Source: DATFQI01 sp035264365 (lineage in GTDB: Bacteria > Actinomycetota > Thermoleophilia > Solirubrobacterales > Solirubrobacteraceae). Taken from it: a stretch of DNA of 28,626 nt. The notes beneath the pieces were generated by a model. It saw only the letters and a list, made by a program, of their open reading frames with translations. It had not been told where the DNA came from and did not search any database. Where the stretch lies: positions 1 through 28,626 of the forward strand of contig DATFQI010000041.1 of the NCBI GenBank assembly GCA_035264365.1. Direction: 5' to 3'. The position numbers were made by a program, and so were the translations under genes. Positions 1 to 7,801 of the stretch are shown piece after piece; the stretch's first letter is position 1; every line of letters begins with the position of its first letter.

Positions 1-416
1 TCGACGATCTTGGGGTCGATCATCGAGCCGCCGTCGGCGACGGCGCGGATCGCGGCCATCAGCTCGGCGCGGTTGTGCACGCGCTCCTTGAGCAGGTAGG
101 CGCGGCCGTCGGAGCCACGATCCAGCAGCGCGAGCGCGTACAGCGGGTCCGCGAACTGACTCAGCACGACCACGCCGATTCCGGGGTGGCTGTCACGCAG
201 CTCGCCGGCCAGGCGGATGCCCTCGTCGGTGTTCGACGGCGGCATCCGGATGTCGGTCAGCACGACGTCCGGCTGCAGCGTGGCACAGGCCTCTCGCAGC
301 GAGTCGGCGTCGGAGACGGCGGCGACGATCTCGACCGCGGGGTCGGTCGCCAGCAGCTGGCGAACGCCCTCGCGGACGATCAGGCTGTCCTCCCCGAGCG
401 CGATGCGGATCGGCAT
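1..416 (-). CDS. NarL/FixJ-type response regulator, receiver part (3' end outside window)
   Basis: The visible 138 codons encode a CheY-like receiver domain. It has the acidic pair E9/D10, the phospho-acceptor D55 in VVLTDIRMPP and the conserved lysine K110 in AYLLKERV. The LLKERV segment followed by a region rich in Ala/Arg is typical of NarL/FixJ regulators, whose LuxR-type helix-turn-helix would lie beyond the left edge; the window does not show it. The partner kinase is not visible. The ATG at 416 is chosen because the receiver fold starts at once (MPIRIALGED) and a TATCGT -10 element ends 6 nt upstream, which suggests a leaderless mRNA. The family assignment is firm; the target genes are unknown. 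Confidence 0.88.
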   Translation of the reverse strand, partial: MPIRIALGEDSLIVREGVRQLLATDPAVEIVAAVSDADSLREACATLQPDVVLTDIRMPPSNTDEGIRLAGELRDSHPGIGVVVLSQFADPLYALALLDRGSDGRAYLLKERVHNRAELMAAIRAVADGGSMIDPKIV

Positions 417-428
417 GGGCAGACGATA
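417..428 (-). promoter_or_regulatory. -10 element of leaderless response-regulator promoter
   Basis: On the minus strand TATCGT (428-423) is followed by 6 nt and then the ATG at 416. A transcript starting about 7 nt after the -10 box would begin at or next to the start codon. No convincing -35 box is visible. Confidence 0.5.
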
Positions 429-621
429 CCCGCCGCCGCGGCACCGCGCGAGCGTGGCGCGGAGCCGCTGCCTCGGCAATACCTAGGCGGGCGCGGCGAG
501 GCCCAGCGCGGGCCGCGCCGATCGTCCGGCATCCGGGGAAGCGCTCGATGTGGCGCGCACCACCCAGCGCACACGTGCTCGCATGATGGCCCCGCAGCGC
601 GGCGCTTAGGACACTCGCACC

Positions 622-687
622 ATGCCCACTCGGCGACGCGTGCTGCTCCGGGTGGCCGCCGCCTGGATCAGCGCGGCGGCGTCGTGA
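622..687 (+). CDS. Possible 21-codon upstream ORF coupled to the AI-2E transporter
   Basis: An ATG at 622 opens a 21-codon Arg/Ala-rich reading frame (MPTRRRVLLRVAAAWISAAA then S and stop). Its TGA (685-687) overlaps the GTG start of the transporter (684-686) in a GTGA junction. The transporter GTG has no Shine-Dalgarno sequence of its own, so translation could be handed on from this short frame. A TAGGAC element lies 9 nt before the ATG. No homology is claimed, and the frame could be chance in DNA of this composition. Confidence 0.3.
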   Translation: MPTRRRVLLRVAAAWISAAAS

Positions 688-1796
688 CCGCGACGAAGCT
701 CGACCCGCCCGCCCGGAACGCGCTGCCGGCCGCGGAGCCGCCACGCAAGATCGAGATCGTCGTCTCGGTCCCGACGGTCGTCAAGGCGCTGGCGATCTTC
801 TTCGGGGTCATCCTCGCCTACCTCGCCAAGGACGCGCTGCTGTCGATCCTCCTCTCGCTCGTGTTCGTGCTCGGGCTCGACCCGCCGGTGGCGGCGCTCG
901 AGCGCCACGGCTGGGGCCGGGGCAAGGCGGCGATGGCGGTCTTGGGCTCACTGCTGCTGGTGGTGTTCGTGATCGTCGTGTGGGCCGTCAACCCGCTCTG
1001 GGGCGCCTTCCAGGAGTTCATCGACAACCTCCCGGGCTGGGTCCAGGAGGCCAAGAACAGCGGCGTCCTCGCGGATGTCGACAAGGGCACCGAGGCGTTC
1101 TCGAAGCTGCAGGACGTGCTCGCCGACGCGGCGAAGGCGCTGCCCTCCTCGGCGATCCACCTGCTCGGCGCCGCGGCCGGCGTCCTCGGCCAGGTCTTCT
1201 CGCTGGTGACGCTGCTGTTCCTCACGCTGTTCGGGCTGATCGCCAAGCCACAGCTCGTGCGCGCCGGCGCCGATCTGATGCGCCCGCACCATGCGGCGCG
1301 CTTCGAGCGCGTGCTCAAGGACGTCAGCGAGGCGATCTCCTACTCGCTGATCGGCAACGTCGTGATCTCCGTCATCGCCGGCAGCGTGATCTTCGTCGCC
1401 GCGACGATCGTCGGCGCGCCGTCGCCGATCGTGCTCGCGGTGATCGTCGGGCTGTTCGACCTGATCCCGCAGATCGGCTCGGCGATCGCCGCCTTCATCG
1501 TCTGCATCATCACGCTGCTCGCGGAGGGTTGGGGGCCGGCGCTCGCCCTGCTGGCCGTGATCCTCGTCTACCAGCAGGTCGAGAACTACATGATCCAGCC
1601 GGCCGTGATGCGCCAGGCGGTCGAGCTCTCGGGCTTTGCGACGATCGCGGTGGTGATGCTCGGCGGCGCGCTGCTCGGCGTCGTCGGCGCGGTCCTGGCC
1701 GTGCCGGTCGCGGCCTCCGTGAAGATCGTGGTCCGCGAGGTCACGGATGGGCGCCGCGGCAGGATGGCGGCGATGCGGGAGGAGCCGGCGGGCTAG
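684..1796 (+). CDS. AI-2E family transporter (PF01594-type permease)
   Basis: A 370-residue integral membrane protein with the AI-2E/TqsA/PerM pattern. Two N-terminal hydrophobic helices come first (FFGVILAYLAKDALLSILL, then LLLVVFVIVVWAV). A long amphipathic loop follows (WGAFQEFIDNLPGWVQEAKN), and then a C-terminal bundle carrying the family signatures LFDLIPQIGSAIAA, VYQQVENYMIQPAVM and GGALLGVVGAVLAVPVAA. The family is named for autoinducer-2 export, but members have varied substrates (some are Na+/H+ antiporters), so the substrate is unknown. GTG at 684 is the only sensible in-frame start; upstream sequence in this frame is non-hydrophobic and Arg/His-rich. The stop codon sits in a CTAG shared with the convergent gene. 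Confidence 0.88.
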   Translation: MTATKLDPPARNALPAAEPPRKIEIVVSVPTVVKALAIFFGVILAYLAKDALLSILLSLVFVLGLDPPVAALERHGWGRGKAAMAVLGSLLLVVFVIVVWAVNPLWGAFQEFIDNLPGWVQEAKNSGVLADVDKGTEAFSKLQDVLADAAKALPSSAIHLLGAAAGVLGQVFSLVTLLFLTLFGLIAKPQLVRAGADLMRPHHAARFERVLKDVSEAISYSLIGNVVISVIAGSVIFVAATIVGAPSPIVLAVIVGLFDLIPQIGSAIAAFIVCIITLLAEGWGPALALLAVILVYQQVENYMIQPAVMRQAVELSGFATIAVVMLGGALLGVVGAVLAVPVAASVKIVVREVTDGRRGRMAAMREEPAG

Positions 1797-2053
1797 TAGC
1801 CCAGCGGGTGCGGCGTCTCGGGCAGCCGTTCGAGCTCACGGCGGAGCCGATCGTGCGGCTCGCGGACGGCGGAGAACGCGCGGGCGAGCTCGAACGCGGC
1901 GGCCATCGGCGCGCCGATGCACGCGAGCGCGATCGCCGGCAACGCGGCCATGGGCGGCGGCGCGAGCGCGGCGGCGACGACGAGCGCTGCCGCGAACAAC
2001 GCGGTGAACGCGGCCGAGACGGCAGCGAAGGCGAGGCGCTGACGCGCGGGCAT
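1793..2053 (-). CDS. Small two-helix membrane protein, unknown function
   Basis: An 86-residue protein with two predicted membrane helices (AFAAVSAAFTALFAAALVVA and AALPAIALACIGAPMAAAF). A charged cytoplasmic tail follows (EPHDRLRRELERLPE). I do not recognise a family. The ATG at 2053 is preferred over upstream in-frame starts because the sequence before it is Arg-rich and would overlap the promoter region of the divergent gene at 2199. Its TAG stop lies on the same CTAG tetranucleotide (1793-1796) that ends the AI-2E transporter on the other strand. Confidence 0.5.
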   Translation of the reverse strand: MPARQRLAFAAVSAAFTALFAAALVVAAALAPPPMAALPAIALACIGAPMAAAFELARAFSAVREPHDRLRRELERLPETPHPLGY

Positions 2054-2198
2054 CGCGTCATGGACTACCCGCTCGGCCGCCCCGTACACGCAGGCCCGCA
2101 CCCCGCGCGGGGCGCATGCGCGCCCCGTTGCCGCCCCTCCGGCGCGCTGCGACGCTCGACCGACGAGCCATCCGGCGGACAGCAGCCGTACGCCCCGC

Positions 2199-2696
2199 GT
2201 GGACCCGCGGCTGCCGCGGGCGCTCGCGGCCCACCTGAGCTCCGCCAACGTCTCGGAGGTCGTCTACGGCACCGTGATCGGGCTCGCGCTCGTCGTCGCC
2301 CTCGAGGCGCACCCGCCGGCGGCCGCGGCGACGGCGGTCACGATCGTCACGACGGCGGTGGCGGTCGGGCTCGCCGAGCTCTACAGCGAGCTCGTCGGCG
2401 CGCGCCTCCGGCGCCGGGGCGGGCCGGGCGAGCGCGACTCGATCGGCGCCGGCGTCGCCGCGGTGGTCGCCGGAGCAGCGTTCCCGGCGGTGTTCTTCGT
2501 GCTCGCCGCCGCGGAGCTGATCGAGCTCGACACGGCCTTCACGATCGCCAAGTGGAGCGGCCTCGGGCTGATCGCGCTCTACGGCTGGTGCGCCGCACGG
2601 CTCGACGGCGCGCCGCACCACAAGGCGCTCATGCACGCGGGCGCGGTGGCGCTGATCGGCGCGTTCGTGATCGCCGTCAAGGCGCTGGTGCACTGA
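2199..2696 (+). CDS. Multi-pass membrane protein, unknown function
   Basis: A 165-residue hydrophobic protein with about five predicted membrane helices. They cover roughly residues 25-43, 44-62, 84-110, 113-130 and 144-161. Between helices 2 and 3 is a short basic loop (GARLRRRGGPGERD). The acidic motif GLAELYSELVG within helix 2 recalls small transport proteins, but I cannot place it in a named family. GTG at 2199 is supported by a TA-containing -10-like hexamer (TACGCC) 4 nt upstream and by the start of hydrophobic content soon after. The last 20 bp overlap the convergent RDD gene. Confidence 0.6.
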   Translation: MDPRLPRALAAHLSSANVSEVVYGTVIGLALVVALEAHPPAAAATAVTIVTTAVAVGLAELYSELVGARLRRRGGPGERDSIGAGVAAVVAGAAFPAVFFVLAAAELIELDTAFTIAKWSGLGLIALYGWCAARLDGAPHHKALMHAGAVALIGAFVIAVKALVH

Positions 2697-3147
2697 GGAA
2701 CGGGCCGCCGGGGCTGCCCTCGTGCTCGACCACGGTGGCGGCGAGCATGTCGTGGATCCCGCGCCGGCGGTCGTCGACGAGCACGGGCAGGAACCCGGCG
2801 AAGAACGGGATGATCGCCAGGCCGAGCCCGACCAGCCGCACGATCGAGCGGCCGAGGCTGGGCGGCGTGCCGTCCGCCGCGACGACGCGGATGTCCATCA
2901 TCCGCATCGCGGGCGTCTGCCCGACGGTGCTCCAGAACGTCACGAAGTAGGTCGCGACCGCGAGCGCCCAGGCGACGGCGGCGAGCACGCGCCCGAGGGT
3001 GTCGAGGTGGAGGTCGCCGACGAGCGAGCCCACGAGGCCGATCACCGCGGCGCAGGTGAACACGATCACTTGGACGATCGCGACGTCGACCGCCAGCGCC
3101 AGCGCTCGCGTGGCGATGCCCGCGTAGTGCACCCGGGTGGTGCTCAT
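2677..3147 (-). CDS. RDD family membrane protein
   Basis: A 156-residue protein with the RDD layout. The Arg-Asp pair is in helix 1 (RALALAVDVAIVQVIVF). A central helix pair ends in WSTVGQTPAMRMMDIRVV, a third helix follows, and a terminal DDRRRGIHDMLAATVV signature is characteristic of the family. RDD proteins are small membrane proteins; some are linked to ion transport, most are uncharacterised. Its ATG (3147-3145) overlaps the TGA of the upstream gene in an ATGA junction, so it is translationally coupled to the repeat protein and the HerA-like ATPase. Confidence 0.85.
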   Translation of the reverse strand: MSTTRVHYAGIATRALALAVDVAIVQVIVFTCAAVIGLVGSLVGDLHLDTLGRVLAAVAWALAVATYFVTFWSTVGQTPAMRMMDIRVVAADGTPPSLGRSIVRLVGLGLAIIPFFAGFLPVLVDDRRRGIHDMLAATVVEHEGSPGGPFLSAPAP

Positions 3148-3701
3148 GCCGGGTGCGGTCGAGGCCTCCGCAGCCAGCCGCGCACGGTCCGCTCGGCGGC
3201 GTCGTCGACGCTCTCGGCGCGGCGGCGCACGTTGACTGCCATCTCGTCGGCCAGCGAGCGCGTCTGATGCGAGACCGCGTCGAGCACCTGCGGGCTCGTG
3301 GCGACGTACTCGACGACGCGCTCGAGCTCCGGGCTCCGCAGGACGCGCTCGGTCAGCTCGTCGACGAGCCGGCTCTCCAGCACCCGCACGATCAGCCGCT
3401 CGAGGCCCGGGCTCTCGAGCACGCGCGCGACGAGCTGGTCGGTGCGCTCGTTCTCGAGCACGGCGCAGATCAGCCGGTCGAGCTCCTCGCTGCGGAGCAC
3501 CGCATCGCGGACCTGCAGGCGCGCCGCGGCGCCGCCCGCCGCCAGCGCGTCCGCACGCCGGCGCAGCACGCCGCCGGCGACCGGCACGCGCAGCGCCAGC
3601 CCGAGCGGGACGAGCGCGACCCGGCCCGCGCGGGCGCCCGTGCGCACGCCGAGCGCGACCGCGCCGATCGCGACGTCGCGCGGGTCGGCGGCGCCGGGCA
3701 T
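3144..3701 (-). CDS. Helical repeat protein of unknown function
   Basis: A 185-residue protein. An N-terminal segment with a weakly hydrophobic Gly/Ala/Val part (residues 1-60) precedes three to four imperfect repeats of about 18 residues, built on the pattern (S/E)-P-x-L-E-R-L-I-x-R-V-L-E-S. Examples are ESPGLERLIVRVLES and RSPELERVVEYVATSP. The repeats are charged amphipathic helices. A basic tail (VRRRAESVDDAAERTVRGWL) follows. The ATG at 3701 overlaps the TGA of the HerA-like gene by one base (TGATG), and its own stop overlaps the RDD start. This supports co-translation and perhaps a shared membrane-associated role. I do not know its function. Confidence 0.72.
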   Translation of the reverse strand: MPGAADPRDVAIGAVALGVRTGARAGRVALVPLGLALRVPVAGGVLRRRADALAAGGAAARLQVRDAVLRSEELDRLICAVLENERTDQLVARVLESPGLERLIVRVLESRLVDELTERVLRSPELERVVEYVATSPQVLDAVSHQTRSLADEMAVNVRRRAESVDDAAERTVRGWLRRPRPHPA

Positions 3702-5275
3702 CAGCCGGCCGCCGCCCAGGTCGCGGGAACGTCGGTGCCGCCCTCCTCGCTGACGCGCGCGCCGAAGCGCAGCAGCGCGGGCTGCGGCGAGAGCTTGCCG
3801 GCGACGAGCGACTCGCCCTGGCGGAAGGAGGAGGCGAGCCCGATCAGCCGTGGCGGCACGAACGAGAACGCCTCCTGCGCGAACGCCGTGTCGGCGGCCG
3901 AGTTGAGCCGCATCAGCAGTAGGTTGTCGCACTGCGTGAGCACGTTCTCATGGACCTTCTGCGGGCGCTGGGTCGAGACCAGCAGGTAGAGGCCGAACTT
4001 GCGCCCCTCGGCCGCGATCCGGATCGCATGGCCGGTCGCGAGCGCCGTGATCGGGTCGGCGGGCGAGGCGGGGCAGACGTTGTGCGCCTCGTCGATGACG
4101 ATCAGCACCGGCCGGCGCGACTCGCGCTGGCGCCACAGCTGCCCGAGCACCGCCTCGGCGGCCAGCGCCTGCTCCTGCGGCGTGGACAGCGAGCCGAGGT
4201 CGACGATCACGCCGCGCGTGGAGGGGTCTTGGAGCGCGTCGAGCGTCGAGCCGGGCTCCTCGCGCGCCCAGACCGCGAAGCGCTCGACGCCGAGGTTGTG
4301 AGCGCGCAGCGCGAGCGCCCGGGCCCCGGGGCGGCCGGAGGACATCATCGCCTCGCTCGTGGCCGGGCCCTCGGCCAGCAGGCGGGTGAGCTCGGCGTGC
4401 TCCTCGCGGTCGGCGATCGGGTCCAGGCGCAGCAGCGCGGCCTGCGCGACCGGGCCGATCTCCTCGAGCCGGAAGCGCAGCCGGGCCGCCCCGCCCGCCC
4501 TGGCGGTGTGCACGGCCAGGGCCGACGTGGCCGTCCGGTAGCGCTGCGCGAGCGCCGCGTCGGTGCCCTCGCGCACCGAGGCCAGCCGCGCGAAGTCGGA
4601 GTTGGGGTCGAGCACGACGATCCGCAGGCTCGTCTGCAGCAGCAGCTGCTCGAGCACGACGCCGAGCGAGTAGGTCTTGCCCGAGCCGGACTGCCCGCAG
4701 AGGAACGTGTGGCGGTCGAAGCCGCCGGCGTCGAGCGCGCACGGCACGCCGGGAGCGCGCACCAGCTCGCCAACGTCGAGCGATGCGTGGCCCGAGGGGC
4801 GTCGCCGCAGCCAGGCCCGGACCTCCTCGGGCGCGGCCGGCCGCAGCGTCGCGTCGTGGAACGGGGTCTCGTCGCCCTCGAGCAGCGCGCCCGAGCCGCG
4901 GGCGAGCCGTAGGGTGATGCCGGCCTTCAGGCGCGTGTCCTCGTCCCCGCCCGACGGGACGTCGATCTCGGCGCCGGGGGCCTGGTGCAGCTCGAGGTCG
5001 AGCACCTGGCCGAGCGCGCGGCGCTCGCCATGCTCCATCACGACGTAGCCGCCGAGTCGCAGCTCGAGCCCGTGCAGCGAGGCCTGGAAGGTGAAGCGGC
5101 GCCCGTCGAGCGACGTGGCGAGCGGCAGGATCGCGGCCTCGAGCTCGCGCCGCAGCGTGCGGTAGCGCTCGAGGCCATGGGCGAGCGTCTGGGCGCCGTT
5201 GTGCTCCTGCGTGCCGGCCGCGCTCATGGCCGCGAGCGTCGCCGCCGCCGCCGCGCCTGTCGACCGCGCGGGCAT
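3701..5275 (-). CDS. HerA/DUF87-like P-loop ATPase
   Basis: A protein of about 524 residues. The N-terminal 170 residues look like a HAS-barrel-type module rich in beta strands. A FtsK/HerA-superfamily ATPase core follows, with Walker A GQSGSGKT (about 194-201), LDPNSDFARL after it, Walker B VLIVIDEAHN (about 390-399) and a downstream STQRPQKVHENVL sensor segment. Such ATPases are hexameric DNA translocases or pump motors. No NurA-like nuclease lies beside it, so a role in end resection cannot be assumed; here it is coupled to a repeat protein and an RDD protein. ATG 5275 is taken as the start; ATG 5227 (MSAAGTQEHN) is an alternative. Only 32 bp separate it from the histidine kinase upstream, so it may belong to that operon. 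Confidence 0.83.
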   Translation of the reverse strand: MPARSTGAAAAATLAAMSAAGTQEHNGAQTLAHGLERYRTLRRELEAAILPLATSLDGRRFTFQASLHGLELRLGGYVVMEHGERRALGQVLDLELHQAPGAEIDVPSGGDEDTRLKAGITLRLARGSGALLEGDETPFHDATLRPAAPEEVRAWLRRRPSGHASLDVGELVRAPGVPCALDAGGFDRHTFLCGQSGSGKTYSLGVVLEQLLLQTSLRIVVLDPNSDFARLASVREGTDAALAQRYRTATSALAVHTARAGGAARLRFRLEEIGPVAQAALLRLDPIADREEHAELTRLLAEGPATSEAMMSSGRPGARALALRAHNLGVERFAVWAREEPGSTLDALQDPSTRGVIVDLGSLSTPQEQALAAEAVLGQLWRQRESRRPVLIVIDEAHNVCPASPADPITALATGHAIRIAAEGRKFGLYLLVSTQRPQKVHENVLTQCDNLLLMRLNSAADTAFAQEAFSFVPPRLIGLASSFRQGESLVAGKLSPQPALLRFGARVSEEGGTDVPATWAAAG

Positions 5276-5307
5276 GCGTGCCGCGTTCGTGCGGGCACCC
5301 GCGCGGC

Positions 5308-7167
5308 TCAGGGGCGGCCGTTGCGGCGCGCGACGCCCCGCGTGGAGACGGCGCGCGGCAGGGACCCATCGAGCGGGATGCGCCCGACCACGCGCGTGCC
5401 CCGCCCCGGGCCGGAGACGATGTGCAGCTCGCCGCCGACGGCGGCGAGCCGGTCGCGCATGCTCGTGAGCCCGACCCCGGCCTCCACGGCCTCCGGCACG
5501 AAGCCCTCGCCGTCGTCGCGCACCTCGAACTGCAGGACCCCGTTGTCGGCCAGGGCGATCACGAGCGACCGCGCGAGCAGCGCGTGCTTGCTGGCGTTCT
5601 GCACCGCCTCCAGGCAGCAGAAGTAGGCGGCGCTCTCGATCGCCCGCGGGTAGCGCTCGCGCGTGTTCTGCGTCCTCACGGTGGCCGGCAGCACCGCCTG
5701 CAGCGCGGCGGAGCGCAGCGCCTCGACGAGGCCGCGGTCGGCCAGGGGGGAGGGGTAGATCCCGCGGGCGAGCGAGCGGATCTCGTCGAGCGCGCCGTCG
5801 ACCTCGCCGCCGAGCTCGCGGATCAGCCGCGCGCTGCGCCGGTCGGACCCGTCGATCCGCTCCGCGGCGAGCTCGAGCTTGATCCGCAGCGCCACCAAGC
5901 GCTGCTGGGCGCCGTCATGGAGATCGCGCTCGACGCGGCGGCGTTCGTCGTCCGCGCTCGCCTGGATCCGCGAGCGCGAGTCGCGCACCTCGTCGAGCAG
6001 CGCCGCGGCCTCGTCGCCGAGCCGGCGGTTGTCGAGCGTGAGCACCGCGTACGCGCGGGCGGCGTCGAGGAACCCATGCTCTTCCGCCAGCGTCTCGTCG
6101 TGGACGATCCCGGCGATCAGCCGGCCGTCGTCGTGGACCTCTGTGAGCCAACGGCCCGACCCCGGCTCGGGCGCGGTTACGCACTCGCCGGTGAGCGAGA
6201 CCCAGGCGACACCGTCGTCGCCGGGGTAGACGATCTCCAACGCCGGGTCGTCGTAGGTCTCCGCGAGCGCGGTCTGGAGCTCGCCCGGGCCCGGATGCTC
6301 CGCGAGCCGGCCCGCGAGGGTCTGGTTCGCCACCGACAGGAACAGGTGCCAGCGGACGATGCCGAACAGGAAGCCGGCCGCCAACAGGGGCACCGACAGC
6401 GAGAGCGACCACATCGTCGCGTCGACCATCGCCGACTCCGGCGACGCCCGTCGCGCCACGATCAGCGCCGCGAAGCACGCGAAGTGGACGAAGGCCGCGG
6501 TCAGCACGGGCGCGAGGGTGCGCCGCATCAGCCGGCTCGATCCCGCCAGCCGCACCGCCAGCCGGACGCAGACGATCGCGAAGAGCACGACGACGACGAC
6601 CTCGCGGAGCGGCCGCAGGACGTCCTCCACGAACGCCGGCTCGCTGCCCGCGACCATCAGCGGGTTGGCGGGGCAGCCGGCGCTGCAGGTGCTCCACGGC
6701 GACGGTTCCGGGAATAGCTCGACGAGCAGGACGGAGGGCAGGTAGAGGAGGGCGACGATCGCAGCCGCCGCGCCGACCAGCTGGCGGTCGACGCGGGCCA
6801 CCAGCCTGCCGGTGGGAAACGCCAGCACGAGGTAGATCAGCAGCGGTTCCGCCACCCAGCCGCTGATGCGCCCGAGGGCGTGGAGCACCGGTCCGGAGCT
6901 CTCGGCGAACGTGGTGAGGAACCACGCGAAGCCGGTGGCGACCAGCAGCGTGCCGAAGCGCGCCGACGCGGGGTAGTGGCGCGCATAGACGCCGACGGCG
7001 ATCGGCGCGCCCACGATGAACCCGCGCACGAGCCCCTCGAGCCAGGGGTACTCGACCGCGGACCCGGCGACGGTTATCGCGTAGGCGGTCGCGCAGAGCA
7101 CGACACCGAGGGCGACCACCGCTGCATCGCCGCCAATCCGTCTGCGATCGGGGCTGTCCGCAAGCAC
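5308..7167 (-). CDS. Membrane sensor histidine kinase (HisKA_3 type)
   Basis: A 619-residue kinase. About eight hydrophobic helices occupy residues 18-280. A poorly conserved sensory region (280-380) precedes a coiled linker (382-412). The HisKA_3 dimerisation box has its phospho-accepting His at about 417 in RRVERDLHDGAQQRLVAL. The ATPase domain shows the N box EAVQNASKHA (about 520-529), G1 VRDDGEGF and GVGLTSMRDRLAAVGG. This class pairs with NarL-type regulators. The start is GTG 7167, with GGAG just upstream and a good sigma-70-like promoter in the gap. The nearest response regulator, a receiver-only protein, lies 58 bp upstream on the same strand. The signal is unknown. Confidence 0.92.
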   Translation of the reverse strand: MLADSPDRRRIGGDAAVVALGVVLCATAYAITVAGSAVEYPWLEGLVRGFIVGAPIAVGVYARHYPASARFGTLLVATGFAWFLTTFAESSGPVLHALGRISGWVAEPLLIYLVLAFPTGRLVARVDRQLVGAAAAIVALLYLPSVLLVELFPEPSPWSTCSAGCPANPLMVAGSEPAFVEDVLRPLREVVVVVLFAIVCVRLAVRLAGSSRLMRRTLAPVLTAAFVHFACFAALIVARRASPESAMVDATMWSLSLSVPLLAAGFLFGIVRWHLFLSVANQTLAGRLAEHPGPGELQTALAETYDDPALEIVYPGDDGVAWVSLTGECVTAPEPGSGRWLTEVHDDGRLIAGIVHDETLAEEHGFLDAARAYAVLTLDNRRLGDEAAALLDEVRDSRSRIQASADDERRRVERDLHDGAQQRLVALRIKLELAAERIDGSDRRSARLIRELGGEVDGALDEIRSLARGIYPSPLADRGLVEALRSAALQAVLPATVRTQNTRERYPRAIESAAYFCCLEAVQNASKHALLARSLVIALADNGVLQFEVRDDGEGFVPEAVEAGVGLTSMRDRLAAVGGELHIVSGPGRGTRVVGRIPLDGSLPRAVSTRGVARRNGRP

Positions 7168-7178
7168 GGTCTCCAGCG

Positions 7179-7214
7179 AGCCTAGACTCGGCGTGTAACG
7201 GGCGTCAACACGCC
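7179..7214 (-). promoter_or_regulatory. Promoter of the histidine kinase gene, with inverted repeat
   Basis: On the minus strand TTGACG (7208-7203) is followed by an 18-bp spacer and TAGGCT (7184-7179), 11 nt before the GTG at 7167. A 7-bp inverted repeat (GGCGTGT 7190-7196 / ACACGCC 7208-7214 on the plus strand) covers the spacer and touches the -35 box. It is a plausible operator. The kinase can therefore be transcribed independently of the receiver gene in front of it. Confidence 0.6.
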
Positions 7215-7225
7215 GCTTTTACGGA

Positions 7226-7621
7226 TCAGCGGCGGCGCTCGTCCCAGAGCCGCCGCAGCAGCCGCGGACCGAAGTCCTGCTTGCGCACTAGCGGGACGGC
7301 GTCGAGCTGCGCCGCCGAGGGCACGTCGATGCGCTCCTCGATCGAGATCAGCACGACCACCACTTCCGGGTGCCTTGCGACCAGGAGCCGCGCGGCCTCG
7401 ATGCCGCTCATTCCCGGCATGCGCACGTCGAGCAGCACGAGGTCGGGGTTGAGCCTCCCGACCGCCGACAGTCCCTCCTCGCCGCTGGCCGCGTCGCCGA
7501 CCGACGCGAACCCCGGCGTCGCCTCGATCACGTCACGCGCGAGTGCGCGGAAGATTGCCTGATCGTCGATCGTCAGGACACGGACTGCGCGCGTTGCGGA
7601 TGAGTTCTCGCCGAGCTTCAT
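7226..7621 (-). CDS. Single-domain response regulator (receiver only)
   Basis: A 131-residue protein consisting of a receiver domain and little else. It has D19/D20 in LTIDDQAIFRAL, phospho-acceptor D65 in LVLLDVRMPGMSG, S93 in VVVLISIEE and K114 in PLVRKQDF. There is no DNA-binding output domain; the frame stops after the basic tail RRLWDERRR. It lies upstream of a HisKA_3 kinase on the same strand and may act through protein contacts or as a phosphate sink. The start at ATG 7621 excludes an N-terminal extension of about 260 Arg/Pro/His-rich codons, which is shadow sequence of the opposite strand. Confidence 0.85.
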   Translation of the reverse strand: MKLGENSSATRAVRVLTIDDQAIFRALARDVIEATPGFASVGDAASGEEGLSAVGRLNPDLVLLDVRMPGMSGIEAARLLVARHPEVVVVLISIEERIDVPSAAQLDAVPLVRKQDFGPRLLRRLWDERRR

Positions 7622-7641
7622 CGGGTCGCCGGGACGCGGCG

Positions 7642-7671
7642 AGCGTAGGCCTGCCCGGAACGAGTAGGCAA
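7642..7671 (-). promoter_or_regulatory. Promoter of the single-domain response regulator
   Basis: The minus strand carries TTGCCT (7671-7666), an 18-bp spacer and TACGCT (7647-7642). The predicted start leaves a leader of about 13 nt before the ATG at 7621. The -35 box lies at the inner edge of a 12-bp inverted repeat whose other arm is on the far side of the intergenic region. Confidence 0.5.
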
Positions 7672-7770
7672 TGGCGCGCACCCCCCAGACCCATGGGGTG
7701 CGGGCCTGACGATCCGCCGGCGGTCGGGTGGTGCGCGCACCGTGCGTGCAGGCAGGCACGCGCCATTGCC
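7667..7770. repeat. Perfect 12-bp inverted repeat in a divergent intergenic region, plus internal palindromes
   Basis: GGCAATGGCGCG (7667-7678) is repeated in reverse complement as CGCGCCATTGCC (7759-7770). Between the arms are a 7-bp hairpin (GCACCCC...GGGGTGC, about 7679-7702) and the 10-bp perfect palindrome GTGCGCGCAC (7731-7740). The repeat sits between the divergent receiver gene (start 7621) and the membrane protein gene (start 7802). Both arms place a TTGCC motif where a -35 element would be expected for the gene on their own side. Confidence 0.6.
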
Positions 7771-7801
7771 GCGCCGGGGCCGCGGTGGGAGCGTCGATGC
7801 C

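Noticed and set aside
75..683. Upstream extension of the AI-2E reading frame
   Set aside because: It is antisense to the response regulator and contains no membrane or domain-like sequence; translation from GTG 684 fits the family.
3701..5275. Assigning a HerA-NurA DNA end-resection role
   Set aside because: No NurA-like nuclease, Mre11 or Rad50 gene is adjacent; only the ATPase family can be supported.
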